Origin: Fibrobacterota bacterium
Lineage (GTDB): Bacteria > Fibrobacterota > Chitinivibrionia > Chitinivibrionales > FEN-1185
Reading direction: 5' to 3'
Assembly (NCBI GenBank): GCA_003165595.1
Contig: PLWQ01000009.1
Span: 7,936-71,935 of the forward strand
Length of the DNA stretch: 64,000 nt
This document shows, piece by piece, positions 15,329 through 24,882 of the stretch (positions are counted from its first letter, which is position 1; each line of letters starts with the position of its first letter). Below the pieces are notes generated by a model that saw only the letters and a program-made list of their open reading frames with translations, made no database searches and was not told where the DNA came from. The translations under genes and the position numbers were made by a program.

Positions 15329-17851
15329 ATGAACCAGCCTCCAATTGCTTTTTGGAGCGTGTCGGCCGCAGACATGCTCCAAAAGCTTGGAACATCGAAG
15401 GACGGGTTGAAGGGCGATGAAGCCGCTCTTCGGCTCAAACGCTACGGCGCCAATCTGCTTCGGCCCCCCAAACGGTCGGACGCGCTCGCCCTTCTGCTCA
15501 ACCAATTCAAGAGTCCGATTATCCTTATTCTCTTCTTTGCAACCGGGCTGTCGTTCTTCCTCCACGATCCTGCCGACGCCATTACCATTATGTCAATTGT
15601 TCTGGCCAGCGGCCTACTCGGGTTTTGGCAGGAACGCGGCGCTTCGAACGCCGTAAAGAAGCTGCTTTCAATCGTGCAGATAAACGCGGCGGTACTGCGA
15701 GACGGAACATCAAGAGAGATTCCGGTGGAAGGGATCGTGCCGGGTGATATGGTGGTTTTGAACGCGGGCGATATTGTTCCGGGCGACGGGCTGGTATGCG
15801 ACGCAAAAGATCTTTTTATCGACGAAGCGATGCTGACCGGAGAAACGTTCCCCGCGGAAAAGGCCGAAGCCGTGCTGCCGCCGGACACGCCGCTTGGCCT
15901 TCGGACAAACGCGCTGTGGATGGGAACCCATGTCGTGAGCGGCGGCGCTCGCGCGCTGATCGTTCGCACCGGTAAAGAAACCGAATTCGGCAAAGTGTCG
16001 GAGCGGCTCAAAGTCAGGCCTCAGCAGACGGAATTCGAACACGGCATCCGGGAGTTCGGGTATTTCCTTCTGGAAGTGACGATGGTGCTTGTGGTCGCCA
16101 TATTCGCCATCAACGTGTATCTGGCGCGCCCTGTTTTGGAGTCGATGCTCTTTTCGCTTGCGCTCGCGGTGGGACTCACGCCTCAATTGCTGCCCGCGAT
16201 CATCAGCATCAACCTCTCGCATGGCGCAAAGCGGATGGCGCAAAAGAAGGTTATAGTCAAGCGGCTCGCTTCGATTGAAAATTTCGGCAGCATGAACGTG
16301 ATCTGCTCGGACAAAACCGGCACCCTCACCGAGGGAATCGTGCACGTGCAATCCGCCTGCGACGTGGACGGCGCTTCCAGCGAAAAGGTTCTTCTCTATG
16401 CCTATCTCAACGCGAACTTCGAAACAGGGTTCAAGAACCCGATCGATGAGGCCATCCGCACCCATCGCACCTTCGATGTGTCGGGGTATGCAAAGCAGGA
16501 CGAAATTCCGTACGATTTTCTTCGAAAACGGCTGAGCATTCTTGTTTCGCAAGGGGCCGCGCACCTGATGGTGACCAAAGGCTCCATGCAGAATGTGCTC
16601 GATGTCTGTTCGACGGCCGAGGCCAAAGACGGGACCATCGTCGATATCGCGGCGGAACGGGACCGGATCCAGAAACACTTCGAGGAGTTCAGCGGCAAGG
16701 GCTTTCGCACGCTGGGCATTGCCTACAGGAATATGGGGGCCGAATCACGCATCGGTAAAGAACACGAAGCCGGCATGACGTTTCTGGGATTTCTGGTTCT
16801 CTTCGATCCGCCCAAGCCCGACCTCCTCAAGACGATTGCCAGCTTGAAGAGCCTCGGCGTTGCGCTCAAGGTAATCACCGGAGACAATCATTTCGTTGCG
16901 GCCGATATCAGCCGGCAAATAGGATTGTCGGATACCACGATCCTTACGGGCACCGACATCCAACACCTGAGCGATGCCGCCTTGCTCCAACGCATCGCAG
17001 GCGTGGATGTATTTGCCGAAATCGAACCAAATCAGAAAGAGCGGATCATTCTCGCCCTCAAGAAAGCCGGAAATGTAGTTGGATACATGGGGGACGGTAT
17101 GAATGACGCCTCGGCGATTCACGCCGCCGACGTCGGCATCTCGGTGGAGAGCGCCGTTGACGTGGCCAAGGACGCGGCGGACATCGTTCTCCTTGAAAAA
17201 GACCTGGCCGTTCTGGTGGATGGCGTACGCGAAGGCAGGACGACCTTTGCAAATACGCTCAAATATGTGTTCATGGCCACGAGCGCGAATTTCGGAAACA
17301 TGTTCAGCATGGCCGGTCTGTCGCTGTTTCTTCCGTTTCTTCCCTTGCTGCCCAAGCAGATCCTGCTCATGAACCTTATGACCGATTTCCCCGAGATGAC
17401 CATTGCGACCGACAGTGTGGACGAAGAAATGGTGGATTATCCGCGCCGGTGGGACATAAGAGCAATCCGCAAGTTCATGGTCACGTTCGGCCTGGTAAGT
17501 TCGGTGTTCGACTATCTTACGTTCGGTTTACTTCTGCTTGTCCTTCATGCAACCCAGGTACAATTCAGGACCGGATGGTTCCTGGAATCCGTGATATCGG
17601 CCTCACTAATTGTCCTTGTCATTCGCAGCAGGAAACCTTTTTTCCGAAGCCGGCCGGGGAAGTATTTGCTCATGACAACCCTGTCGATTCTTGTCGCGAC
17701 GCTGATTTTGCCCTACACACCTCTTGCGGCAGTTTTCGGATTCAGTCCGCCGCCGATTTCGGTACTCCTGATCATCGGTGTTGCGGTCGTGCTTTACATT
17801 GTCACGGCAGAGATAACGAAGAAAGTTTTCTATAAGAGGGTGAAATTTTAG
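15329..17851 (+). CDS. mgtA: MgtA-type magnesium-translocating P-type ATPase
   Basis: 840 residues, normal for type IIIB P-ATPases. It has an N-terminal cation-ATPase domain, an actuator with LTGET, the phosphorylation site CSDKTGTLTEG (Asp328), the hinge MGDGMNDASAIHAADVGIS (588 onward), and ten predicted membrane helices. The last helices carry NLMTDFPEMTIATDSVDEEM and RRWDIRAIRKFMVTFG, which align with the MgtA/MgtB C-terminus rather than with Ca2+ pumps. It would import Mg2+ across the inner membrane using ATP. The upstream neighbour encodes a metal-binding-like lipoprotein, and the pair may form an operon. No Mg2+ riboswitch leader fits into the 43-base gap. Confidence 0.88.
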   Translation: MNQPPIAFWSVSAADMLQKLGTSKDGLKGDEAALRLKRYGANLLRPPKRSDALALLLNQFKSPIILILFFATGLSFFLHDPADAITIMSIVLASGLLGFWQERGASNAVKKLLSIVQINAAVLRDGTSREIPVEGIVPGDMVVLNAGDIVPGDGLVCDAKDLFIDEAMLTGETFPAEKAEAVLPPDTPLGLRTNALWMGTHVVSGGARALIVRTGKETEFGKVSERLKVRPQQTEFEHGIREFGYFLLEVTMVLVVAIFAINVYLARPVLESMLFSLALAVGLTPQLLPAIISINLSHGAKRMAQKKVIVKRLASIENFGSMNVICSDKTGTLTEGIVHVQSACDVDGASSEKVLLYAYLNANFETGFKNPIDEAIRTHRTFDVSGYAKQDEIPYDFLRKRLSILVSQGAAHLMVTKGSMQNVLDVCSTAEAKDGTIVDIAAERDRIQKHFEEFSGKGFRTLGIAYRNMGAESRIGKEHEAGMTFLGFLVLFDPPKPDLLKTIASLKSLGVALKVITGDNHFVAADISRQIGLSDTTILTGTDIQHLSDAALLQRIAGVDVFAEIEPNQKERIILALKKAGNVVGYMGDGMNDASAIHAADVGISVESAVDVAKDAADIVLLEKDLAVLVDGVREGRTTFANTLKYVFMATSANFGNMFSMAGLSLFLPFLPLLPKQILLMNLMTDFPEMTIATDSVDEEMVDYPRRWDIRAIRKFMVTFGLVSSVFDYLTFGLLLLVLHATQVQFRTGWFLESVISASLIVLVIRSRKPFFRSRPGKYLLMTTLSILVATLILPYTPLAAVFGFSPPPISVLLIIGVAVVLYIVTAEITKKVFYKRVKF

Positions 17852-17879
17852 ACATACTCGCGCACGATTAAGGGATTCG

Positions 17880-19739
17880 ATGAGTGGATTTCACTCGAGA
17901 TTTATCTCCATCTGCTCGCTTGGGCCGAAGTTGCTTTTTCTGTTTTATTTGATGCCGTGTATCATCCAACCCGCCTTTGCCCAACAACCCCTTGCCAAAC
18001 CGGATTCCTCCGAAGTCTACAGGGAAATCGAAACATTTTCAAAGAAGAACAAGTTCACCAGGTTCATGCACGGGTTGATTTTCAAGCCGGTCGCCATCGT
18101 CCCGCTCAGAGAAAGACTTCCCAAGCCGCTCCTCATTCCGTACCGCAAATTTGAAGGAAAGATCATAAGGAACATAAACATCGTTACCCTTGATCCGTTC
18201 GGTTATTCGGTGAGCGACACCGCGGCCGTGCCGCACAACGGTCTGCTTAGGGCCGGGGATTGGCTTCACATTCGGACGCAGCAGTTCACCATAATGAATA
18301 TCTTGCTCATTAGTAAATACCAGCGGTTCGACTCCTTGCTGGTGAAAGAGTCGGAACGGTTGGTTCGCAGCCAGTCTTATGTGCATGAAGTCCTGTTCAA
18401 GGCCGTTCCCGTGGAAGAGACAACCGATTCCGTTGACCTGGATATCCGCGTATTGGACGAATGGAGTTTTATTCCGAGCGGCGCATTTTCCACCACGCAT
18501 CTCACGCTTGGCTTTTCGGAAAGCGATTTTGCGGGGCTCGGCCACGGTTTTCAGGGCGCCTACACCCTGGATCGCCTGGACGAAAAAAGCGCCTTTGCGA
18601 CAAACTATTACATTCCGAACATTCGGAATTCCCATATAAACGCGTCGCTGCACTACGACATTGACGAATACAATGCTTTCCTTGCAAGCATGGACATCGA
18701 ACGTCCGTTTTATTCGCCCCTGGCAAGGTGGGCGGCAGGGCTCAACATTTCCCAGCAACTCCGAAGAGATTCGGTTTCCGATCCGCTGTTGGGGCGCGTG
18801 ATCGAAAACGTGAACTTCAATACCCAGGATTATTGGGCCGGCACCGCGAACGGAATTGTCAAAGGAAACTCGGAAGACGACCGTTCCACCAAGGCAATTG
18901 TCGCCGCGCGATACTTGCGCATCCGGTATTTGGAAAGGCCGGATGAGCTGCAAGACCCGCAGAACATCTATGCGAACCAGGATTTCTACCTGGCCGGAGT
19001 GGGAATCACAACCCTCAAGTACCTCCAGGACAATTACATCTTCAACTTTGGAGTTACCGAAGATGTGCCTGTAGGAAGAGTGTACGGATTGACAGGCGGA
19101 TACCAGACAAGAAATTCCGTGGGTCGTGAGTATCTGGGCGGCCGCATATCTTTTGGCGACTATCATCGATGGGGATATTTGAGTTCCACCTGGGAATACG
19201 GGACTTTTATTCACGGATCATCGCTGGAGCAGGGAGTCTTTACGGCAGATGCAAACTACTTCAGCGCTATGTTCAATATAGGGGACTGGCGAATCCGGCA
19301 GTTTGCAAAACCCCAGGTTACCTGGGGCATGAACAGGTTTTCCTACGACAGCTTGGGTATCAACAATCAGAACGGAATACGAGGGTTCAACGGGTCGATA
19401 GGGGGAACAAGAAAGGTCGTGCTGACGCTGCAGACCCAATCCTATTCTCCGTGGAATATATTTGGATTCAGGCTTGGACCGTACATGAACTATTCGTTCG
19501 GCATGCTCGGCAATGTAAAATCAGGATTCAAGAACAGCTCCGTGTATTCGCTCCTGGGTGTGGGAGCTTTGATAAGAAACGACTACCTGGTTTTCAGCAA
19601 TTTCCAATTATCCGTTGCATATTATCCGCTGATTCCAGGAAGCGGATTCAACGTCGTTAAAATAAACTCATTCCTTACGACGGATTTTGGTTTTGGAGAT
19701 TTTATTTTCGGAAAACCGGCAATCGCGGCCTTTCAATAG
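17880..19739 (+). CDS. Omp85-like outer-membrane barrel protein
   Basis: 619 residues. A long signal peptide ends IIQPAFAQQ. An N-terminal region (about 35-190) contains one or two POTRA-like modules, with GKIIRNINIVTLDPFGYSV and the segments LLISKYQRFDSLL and SVDLDIRVLDEWSFIP. The rest alternates polar and hydrophobic residues as in a beta-barrel and includes NQNGIRGFNGSIGGTRKV, which resembles the RGF/RGY motif of loop L6 in Omp85 proteins. The role is probably insertion or export of an outer-membrane component. It stands 28 bases after mgtA, with no obvious functional link. Close orthologues cannot be named from sequence alone. Confidence 0.72.
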   Translation: MSGFHSRFISICSLGPKLLFLFYLMPCIIQPAFAQQPLAKPDSSEVYREIETFSKKNKFTRFMHGLIFKPVAIVPLRERLPKPLLIPYRKFEGKIIRNINIVTLDPFGYSVSDTAAVPHNGLLRAGDWLHIRTQQFTIMNILLISKYQRFDSLLVKESERLVRSQSYVHEVLFKAVPVEETTDSVDLDIRVLDEWSFIPSGAFSTTHLTLGFSESDFAGLGHGFQGAYTLDRLDEKSAFATNYYIPNIRNSHINASLHYDIDEYNAFLASMDIERPFYSPLARWAAGLNISQQLRRDSVSDPLLGRVIENVNFNTQDYWAGTANGIVKGNSEDDRSTKAIVAARYLRIRYLERPDELQDPQNIYANQDFYLAGVGITTLKYLQDNYIFNFGVTEDVPVGRVYGLTGGYQTRNSVGREYLGGRISFGDYHRWGYLSSTWEYGTFIHGSSLEQGVFTADANYFSAMFNIGDWRIRQFAKPQVTWGMNRFSYDSLGINNQNGIRGFNGSIGGTRKVVLTLQTQSYSPWNIFGFRLGPYMNYSFGMLGNVKSGFKNSSVYSLLGVGALIRNDYLVFSNFQLSVAYYPLIPGSGFNVVKINSFLTTDFGFGDFIFGKPAIAAFQ

Positions 19740-19775
19740 CCGGCCCGGAAACGTCAGCACATGAATAGCAGGCAC

Positions 19776-20984
19776 CTACTGCTTCAACGCCAACAACTGC
19801 CCATAAAAGGCTTCATACAGCGGCCCAAGGACCTTTGCGTCGAATTTTTCTTCTATCGATCGACGCGCCGCCCGTTCCATGTCGCGCCGGAATCCCGCGT
19901 CCGTCGCAATCCTCCGGAGCGGAATCTTGACTGATTCGAAATCGTCGAAATCCACCACGAACCCATCATGCCCATTGCGGATTATCTCCTCGATACCGCC
20001 GTTTCTTGTTCCGAACACGACGCGTCCCATGGCCATGCTTTCGAGGCAGGAATAGGGGAAGTTCTCCCATTCCGAAGGAACGAGCACGCCAAGCGCACCG
20101 GCGAGCGCCTGCTTGACACCGTCCGGCGAAAGGTGGCCGGTAAATTCGATTTGACTGCGGAGGCCGGTCTCCTCAATGAGTTTTCCAAGGTATCCCGGTT
20201 CGTACAGGTCCACATCCCTGCCGATGAACCGCAGCTTGATATTGGGAAACAGCCCCTTGCACGTGCCGAAAAGGCGGATCATCTTATCGATGCCTTTGTT
20301 CGGTTCGATTCTTCCCAAGACAACCAGAGAATCCCGCCTGCTCTCATTCGCGGAAGGGGTAAAATCGCCACTGTTGATGAGGTTGGGAAGCACATGGATC
20401 CGCTGTTGCGGAACGTTCCAGTATGATGCGACGAGGGATTGATACGCTTTTGACGGCGAAACCATGGCATGCGCTTTGAGTGCCGAGGAGCGCCCGGACT
20501 CACGGATCAACCACCGGTCCCACCACCGCAGCTTCACCCGGTTGTAGCGGCAGAGCAGGGAAAAGGACATATGCAACCGCACCACGCGTTTGCAGGTGCC
20601 GGAACGAATCATCGCGCCCTCACCGCCCGCGTCTGGAAATTCGACAATGTCAAAGCCGGTGGCGCCGTCGAGTTTTCCAAACGCCGCGCCGGCGCTCCGC
20701 GCCCAGGCAGTATAATTGAGGAACCGCGGAATAAGGGAGCGGGCAAGGTTGCGGATTGGGAAGAACATCCTTCCGTACGGAAGCGGGTGGCAGCCGGGGC
20801 CCACCAGATGGACGGTTACGCCGTGCAGCGCCGCGGTACGCGCCTGTCCGGCCGGCGTACACGCGATCACGTGGACGTTATGCCCTCGCGCGGCCATTGC
20901 CCGTGCCGTGTGCCAGGTGTAGGCTGCTATGCCGCCATTGTGCGTTTCGTTCGGATATTCGAACGAGATGTAACAGATCTTCAT
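19776..20984 (-). CDS. GT4-family glycosyltransferase
   Basis: 402 residues, GT-B fold. The N-terminus is typical, MKICYISFEYPNETHNGGIAAYT, with GGIA being the acceptor-side loop. The C-terminal domain has SLVVLGRIEPNKGIDKMIRL, KLRFIGRDVDLYEPGY and the sugar-nucleotide site VPSEWENFPYSCLESMAMG (E-x7-E type) followed by GGIEEIIRNG. It is a retaining group 1 transferase that probably builds a surface polysaccharide or glycoconjugate. Donor and acceptor are unknown. The start overlaps the end of the upstream amidohydrolase gene by four bases, so the two are translated from one message. Confidence 0.9.
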   Translation of the reverse strand: MKICYISFEYPNETHNGGIAAYTWHTARAMAARGHNVHVIACTPAGQARTAALHGVTVHLVGPGCHPLPYGRMFFPIRNLARSLIPRFLNYTAWARSAGAAFGKLDGATGFDIVEFPDAGGEGAMIRSGTCKRVVRLHMSFSLLCRYNRVKLRWWDRWLIRESGRSSALKAHAMVSPSKAYQSLVASYWNVPQQRIHVLPNLINSGDFTPSANESRRDSLVVLGRIEPNKGIDKMIRLFGTCKGLFPNIKLRFIGRDVDLYEPGYLGKLIEETGLRSQIEFTGHLSPDGVKQALAGALGVLVPSEWENFPYSCLESMAMGRVVFGTRNGGIEEIIRNGHDGFVVDFDDFESVKIPLRRIATDAGFRRDMERAARRSIEEKFDAKVLGPLYEAFYGQLLALKQ

Positions 20985-21850
20985 GGTATTCTCAAATTGT
21001 ACAGCGTCCTTGCGTTACTGTAAAGGATTTTCTCCAGATAGTGGCGGGGCAATCCCAGAGATTCGAGCGCGGCCAGTTGGGCCGCGAGTTTCGCGTCCTC
21101 GTCGCCATAGACAACCGGATGAAAAAGGTCGGTGCCAAAAAGGATCTTGTCAAATACCCGCGCGTGCAGACGGGAAGACATCGCGCGGGGTACCAGCGCT
21201 TGCAGAAAATTCATGCCTTTGGCGGAAATGTCGGTATAGACGTTCTGCCGGGACCGTATGGTTTCCAGTGTGGCCTCGTGATACGGATGGCCTCCGTGGG
21301 CAATGATGAGGCGAAGAGACGGGTACTTGTCGGCAATAGTACCGACGATTTCCGGGTGCGACCATTCCGTCTTGACACAGGCAAACATGGACTCGCCGGA
21401 GTGCACGACAACGGGGAGATCCATTTCCTGTGTGATTGAAAAGAGGGAGGCATACCGGTCTTCGGAATACGGCCCCCACAAAGGGTAGAGCTTGACGCCG
21501 CGGAACCCCCGGCGCGCCGCCTGCTTTACCGTCGCTTCCAGCTCGACGACGTTTGCGGTTGAGAGGTCGAAACAGGCAAAGGGAACGAACGAAGGACGGC
21601 CTTTGACCATTCTCAAGAGAAGGTCATTGGTTGCGCCCATGAAATCGAACGGGAAGATCACCGACGCGCGGATTGCATTTCGGTCCAGGAAATCCACGGC
21701 CTCATCGATTTTCCTCTCAACCCGATAGCCCCAATCCGGGCATGCCCCGAGGATTTCATCGATCACCGGATGCGATTTCCCGGCTGCCGAGAGCGCCCGC
21801 GTCATGACATCTCTCGGCGGAACGAGATGGGTATGGACATCAATAATCAT
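20981..21850 (-). CDS. amidohydrolase-2 family metal-dependent hydrolase
   Basis: 289 residues, TIM-barrel hydrolase. It has MIIDVHTHL (metal-binding HxH, residues 6-8), GFRGVKLYPLWGPY, VVVHSGES (His), RLIIAHGGHPY (His) and a late FGTDLFHPV (Asp), so all expected metal ligands are present. The family includes decarboxylases such as ACMSD as well as hydrolases, so the reaction is open. It is the first gene of a two-gene unit with the glycosyltransferase (four-base overlap). The ATG is preceded on this strand by AAGAT at suitable spacing. Confidence 0.85.
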   Translation of the reverse strand: MIIDVHTHLVPPRDVMTRALSAAGKSHPVIDEILGACPDWGYRVERKIDEAVDFLDRNAIRASVIFPFDFMGATNDLLLRMVKGRPSFVPFACFDLSTANVVELEATVKQAARRGFRGVKLYPLWGPYSEDRYASLFSITQEMDLPVVVHSGESMFACVKTEWSHPEIVGTIADKYPSLRLIIAHGGHPYHEATLETIRSRQNVYTDISAKGMNFLQALVPRAMSSRLHARVFDKILFGTDLFHPVVYGDEDAKLAAQLAALESLGLPRHYLEKILYSNARTLYNLRIP

Positions 21851-22213
21851 GAGATCTTACTGCCACCGAATTTCGGGCTTTCGTTCCTTCCTCGCTTATC
21901 ACTGACCCGGGGGCTGTCGCGAAATCGATTTTCCTCTCTCAAGAAACTAGGTATTTCTTCCTCTCAAAACAAGCCCTACCTTCACTAACTCCGGTGGTGC
22001 GCATCCCTTTCGCAATCTCAAGTGTCTAGTCCACCGGAGAAGGAATCGGGCACTCCACTCCAAGCGATAGACAAAGGCCCGGGTGTTTCCCTCGCTGCGC
22101 ACGCGGCGCAAGCTATTCGGGCACACTTCTTGCACTCTTTGTGGGAATATGGTCGTGACCCTAACTTAAATATCCTATCCTGTAAATATCCTATCCTGCC
22201 TGGAGGAAACATA
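21851..22213 (+). other. divergent intergenic region with inverted and tandem repeats
   Basis: 363 bases separate the leftward amidohydrolase from the rightward PRC-barrel gene. It holds a perfect 9 bp inverted repeat, CTCCGGTGG at 21989-21997 and CCACCGGAG at 22031-22039. A perfect 16 bp tandem duplication (TAAATATCCTATCCTG) occupies 22167-22182 and 22183-22198, just before the GGAGG site of the PRC-barrel gene. The frame from 22022 is open into that gene but has no ribosome site there. Confidence 0.6.
22167..22198 (+). repeat. 16 bp perfect tandem duplication
   Basis: Two exact copies of TAAATATCCTATCCTG lie head to tail, ending 15 bases before the PRC-barrel start codon and just before its ribosome site. 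It may be an upstream-region duplication of recent origin, or two operator half-sites. Confidence 0.85.
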
Positions 22214-22927
22214 ATGGAACACAGTCTGCACAGCATAATCGGTTTCTCAATCCGAGCCACCGATGGCGACCTGGGAAAGGTAAATGAGTTTTACTTCGAC
22301 GACACAACCTGGACAATCCGCTACATGGTTGTGGAAACCGGAAACTGGCTATCCAACCGCAAGGTTCTTATTTCGCTTTTTGCCATGGGCAAACCGGATT
22401 GGGAATCACGGACATTTCCTGTAAACCTTACCCGCGACCAGATTCGCAACAGCCCGGATATCGATACCGAAAGGCCTGTCTATCGCCAGCATGAGGCCCA
22501 GTTGCACCAATACTACGAATGGCCCCAATATTGGGAACCAGGGTATGGCGGTATTTTGGGAATTACGCCATTTCCCCTTGTCGATATTCCGTTAGCCCAA
22601 GAACCTCCGGCCCCGGACCGGCATGATGACCCGCATTTACGCAGCACGCGTCAGGTCACGGGTTACCAAATTCAGGCCACCAACGGCGAAATCGGGCATG
22701 TGACGGATTTCAAGGTGGACGACGAGAATTGGACGCTGTGCAATCTTGTTGTCGACACAGGCAGTTGGCTGCCGGGAAAAAGGGTTATCATCCCTGTTGC
22801 CTGGATCAAGAATGTGGAGTGGGCTGAGGCCGCCGTGTACGTGGACCGCATGCGGGAATCGATAAGAAACAGTCCCGACGTTGACCCTTCAAAAGGCGCT
22901 GACGCTGATCACCCGGGTAGTTTGTGA
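22214..22927 (+). CDS. two-domain PRC-barrel protein
   Basis: 237 residues from the ATG at 22214, eight bases after GGAGGAA. Two PRC-barrel domains are arranged in tandem. The first (about 1-85) has IIGFSIRATDGDLGKVNEFY and WTIRYMVVETGNWLSNRKV. The second (about 145-225) has VTGYQIQATNGEIGHVTDF and WTLCNLVVDTGSWLPGKRV. Each ends with a RNSPD segment. A Y/W-rich linker (about 95-125) lies between them. PRC-barrel proteins occur in photosynthetic reaction centres, in RNA-processing factors and in many uncharacterised stress proteins. This two-domain form is usually linked to desiccation or stress gene sets. No signal peptide is present, so the protein is cytoplasmic. Confidence 0.85.
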   Translation: MEHSLHSIIGFSIRATDGDLGKVNEFYFDDTTWTIRYMVVETGNWLSNRKVLISLFAMGKPDWESRTFPVNLTRDQIRNSPDIDTERPVYRQHEAQLHQYYEWPQYWEPGYGGILGITPFPLVDIPLAQEPPAPDRHDDPHLRSTRQVTGYQIQATNGEIGHVTDFKVDDENWTLCNLVVDTGSWLPGKRVIIPVAWIKNVEWAEAAVYVDRMRESIRNSPDVDPSKGADADHPGSL

Positions 22928-23203
22928 TGGAACGGGTCCAAAGGATATTTGCAAACAAGGCGAGGTTATTCCCGCTATTGGGAAAATTATTCCGGAAACC
23001 AATAATTACTTCCTGATGGCGGAGTAACCCATCAACGAATCTGCGAACAGATGCGTGGCACAAGGATTGCACAGTACTATGTTTGTCGATTCATCCAACC
23101 GTCTGCTTACCCAAGCGATGGGATAGGTTCGTTGAACCTTCTTTGCAGCACCCAGCCGGGCTAGTCAAGAGTCAAATACACCTCTCACCAATGGAGCATT
23201 CCT

Positions 23204-24073
23204 ATGCAAGGTCATGCACCGATGTGGATCTGGATTTTGTGCGTCATCGTCGTATTTCTTTTTCTCACGGGCATCAAGATTGTCCGGCCCACGCGCAGGG
23301 GGCTTGTGGAGCGGCTGGGAAAATACCATCACTTCGCCAATCCCGGATTTCACTGGCTCATTCCCATCGTCGACAAGATGTTCCAGGTGAATGTAACGGA
23401 ACAGTTGGTGAACGCGGATCCGCAGGAAATCATCACCAACGATAACCTGAACGCCATGGTCGATGCGCAGATCTATTACAAAATCAAACCGGACGAGGAG
23501 AGCGTCAAAAATTCTCAATACAACGTCAACAGCGTGAATTACCAAATAGTCAACCTGTCGCGCAGCACGCTCAGGAACATCATCGGCACCATGTCGCTCA
23601 AATCGGCCAACAGTGAGCGGGGCAGGATCAACAAGGACCTGCACGAAATTCTCATCAGGGAAACCACGCACTGGGGCATCGACATCGTGCGCGCCGAGCT
23701 CAAGGAGATCGATCCTCCCAAGGACGTACAGGACACCATGAACAAAATCGTGAAGGCCGAAAACGAAAAGATTGCCGCGGTGGACTTCGCGACCGCAGCC
23801 GAGACAACGGCCGACGGCATCAAACGCGCCGAAATAAAAAAGGCGGAAGGCGTGCGGCAGGCCCGGATCCTCTCAGCCGAGGGCGAAGCGGAGGCCATCC
23901 GGCTGGTGAACGAAGCGGCCGACAAATATTTCGTGGGGAATTCACAATTGCTAAAACGGCTGGAAACGGCCCAGTTCGCGCTTCAGAATAACGCAAAGAT
24001 CATCGTGCCGGCGGGTCAGCAGCTCGTCAACGTGATCGGTGATTTGGCGGGAATAGCACAGTCCGCGAAATAG
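23204..24073 (+). CDS. SPFH/Band 7 stomatin-like membrane protein
   Basis: 289 residues. An N-terminal membrane helix (about 8-27) is followed by a Band 7 domain with TRRGLVERLGKYHHFANPGFHWLIP, the segments NAMVDAQIYYKI and VNYQIVNLSRSTLRNIIG, and WGIDIVRAELKEIDPPKDV. The Ala/Glu-rich coiled coil AEGEAEAIRL then precedes a hydrophobic end. This is the paraslipin/stomatin type of SPFH protein, which assembles rings at membrane microdomains and often works with a membrane protease (NfeD type). No nfeD gene is adjacent. A GGAGC stands before the ATG. Confidence 0.9.
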   Translation: MQGHAPMWIWILCVIVVFLFLTGIKIVRPTRRGLVERLGKYHHFANPGFHWLIPIVDKMFQVNVTEQLVNADPQEIITNDNLNAMVDAQIYYKIKPDEESVKNSQYNVNSVNYQIVNLSRSTLRNIIGTMSLKSANSERGRINKDLHEILIRETTHWGIDIVRAELKEIDPPKDVQDTMNKIVKAENEKIAAVDFATAAETTADGIKRAEIKKAEGVRQARILSAEGEAEAIRLVNEAADKYFVGNSQLLKRLETAQFALQNNAKIIVPAGQQLVNVIGDLAGIAQSAK

Positions 24074-24128
24074 CGACGGGTGATTTGAGTACCATGATTG
24101 CGAACAACATTTCAAAGGAGATTATCCC

Positions 24129-24836
24129 ATGTTTTCCACTCGGTCCGTTTTCATTTTGATCAGCAGTCTTTGCGCGCTGAGTTTCTCGGCGTATTCCGCC
24201 GAACAAAAGCAATCCGAAGCGACGACACGCGTGCAATCCGATGTGTGGTTTCCAATGGTCGAAACGGATTGGGCCGTCTACATGGATGCGCCGAGTTACC
24301 ACTTTGCCCTTGCAAAGGAATACCTGCAATTAAAGGAATATTCGAAAGCATCTTCCGAATTGAAATTGGGCAATTCTTTCTTGATTTTTCAGAAAGACCG
24401 GCTCTCCGCGATATCCAAACAAGTTGAAGATCTGTCCAACAGCATAGTGGCGAGCAAGGGTGAGGACACCAGTGAGCTCAATGCCGTCACGTCGAGCGCG
24501 CTCAATGTCATCAGCAACAAATACGCTATGGTTCCCGTCGATGTCAGCTCAACCGCCATTTTTGAATATGCCTATAAATATCATTTTGACAGAGCAAAAT
24601 CGGAACTGGGGGAGAACGATCGGTCCAAAGCCGCCGTGGACATACGGAAGGCCGCCTCATTCATGAAGCTGAAGGCCGCGTATACACGCCATCTTGCCAA
24701 GACCGAAATCGATTCAACCGTTAGCGAGATAAAGACTTTGGCGGCAAAGGTTGAATCCGGTACTGTCAAGGATGCAAAGGAATTGGACAAGGCGCTCCAA
24801 AAGGCCATGACTGTCTTCTCGAAGAAAAAAGAATAA
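24129..24836 (+). CDS. exported YfdX-like protein with internal duplication
   Basis: 235 residues with a strong AAGGAG site. The signal peptide ends FSAYSAEQ. The mature protein is all helical and shows two related halves: SYHFALAKEYLQLKEYSKASSELK near residue 60, and KYHFDRAKSELGENDRSKAAVDIRKA near residue 155. Each is followed by a long amphipathic helix. The VPVDVSST segment and the overall plan resemble the YfdX family of periplasmic stress-linked proteins, but I hold that assignment weakly. It lies between the SPFH gene and another small exported protein. Function is unknown. Confidence 0.6.
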   Translation: MFSTRSVFILISSLCALSFSAYSAEQKQSEATTRVQSDVWFPMVETDWAVYMDAPSYHFALAKEYLQLKEYSKASSELKLGNSFLIFQKDRLSAISKQVEDLSNSIVASKGEDTSELNAVTSSALNVISNKYAMVPVDVSSTAIFEYAYKYHFDRAKSELGENDRSKAAVDIRKAASFMKLKAAYTRHLAKTEIDSTVSEIKTLAAKVESGTVKDAKELDKALQKAMTVFSKKKE

Positions 24837-24882
24837 CCGCGCTTTGCGCAAGGAAAACAGGTATCCGAAAGGAAACCGTGCT

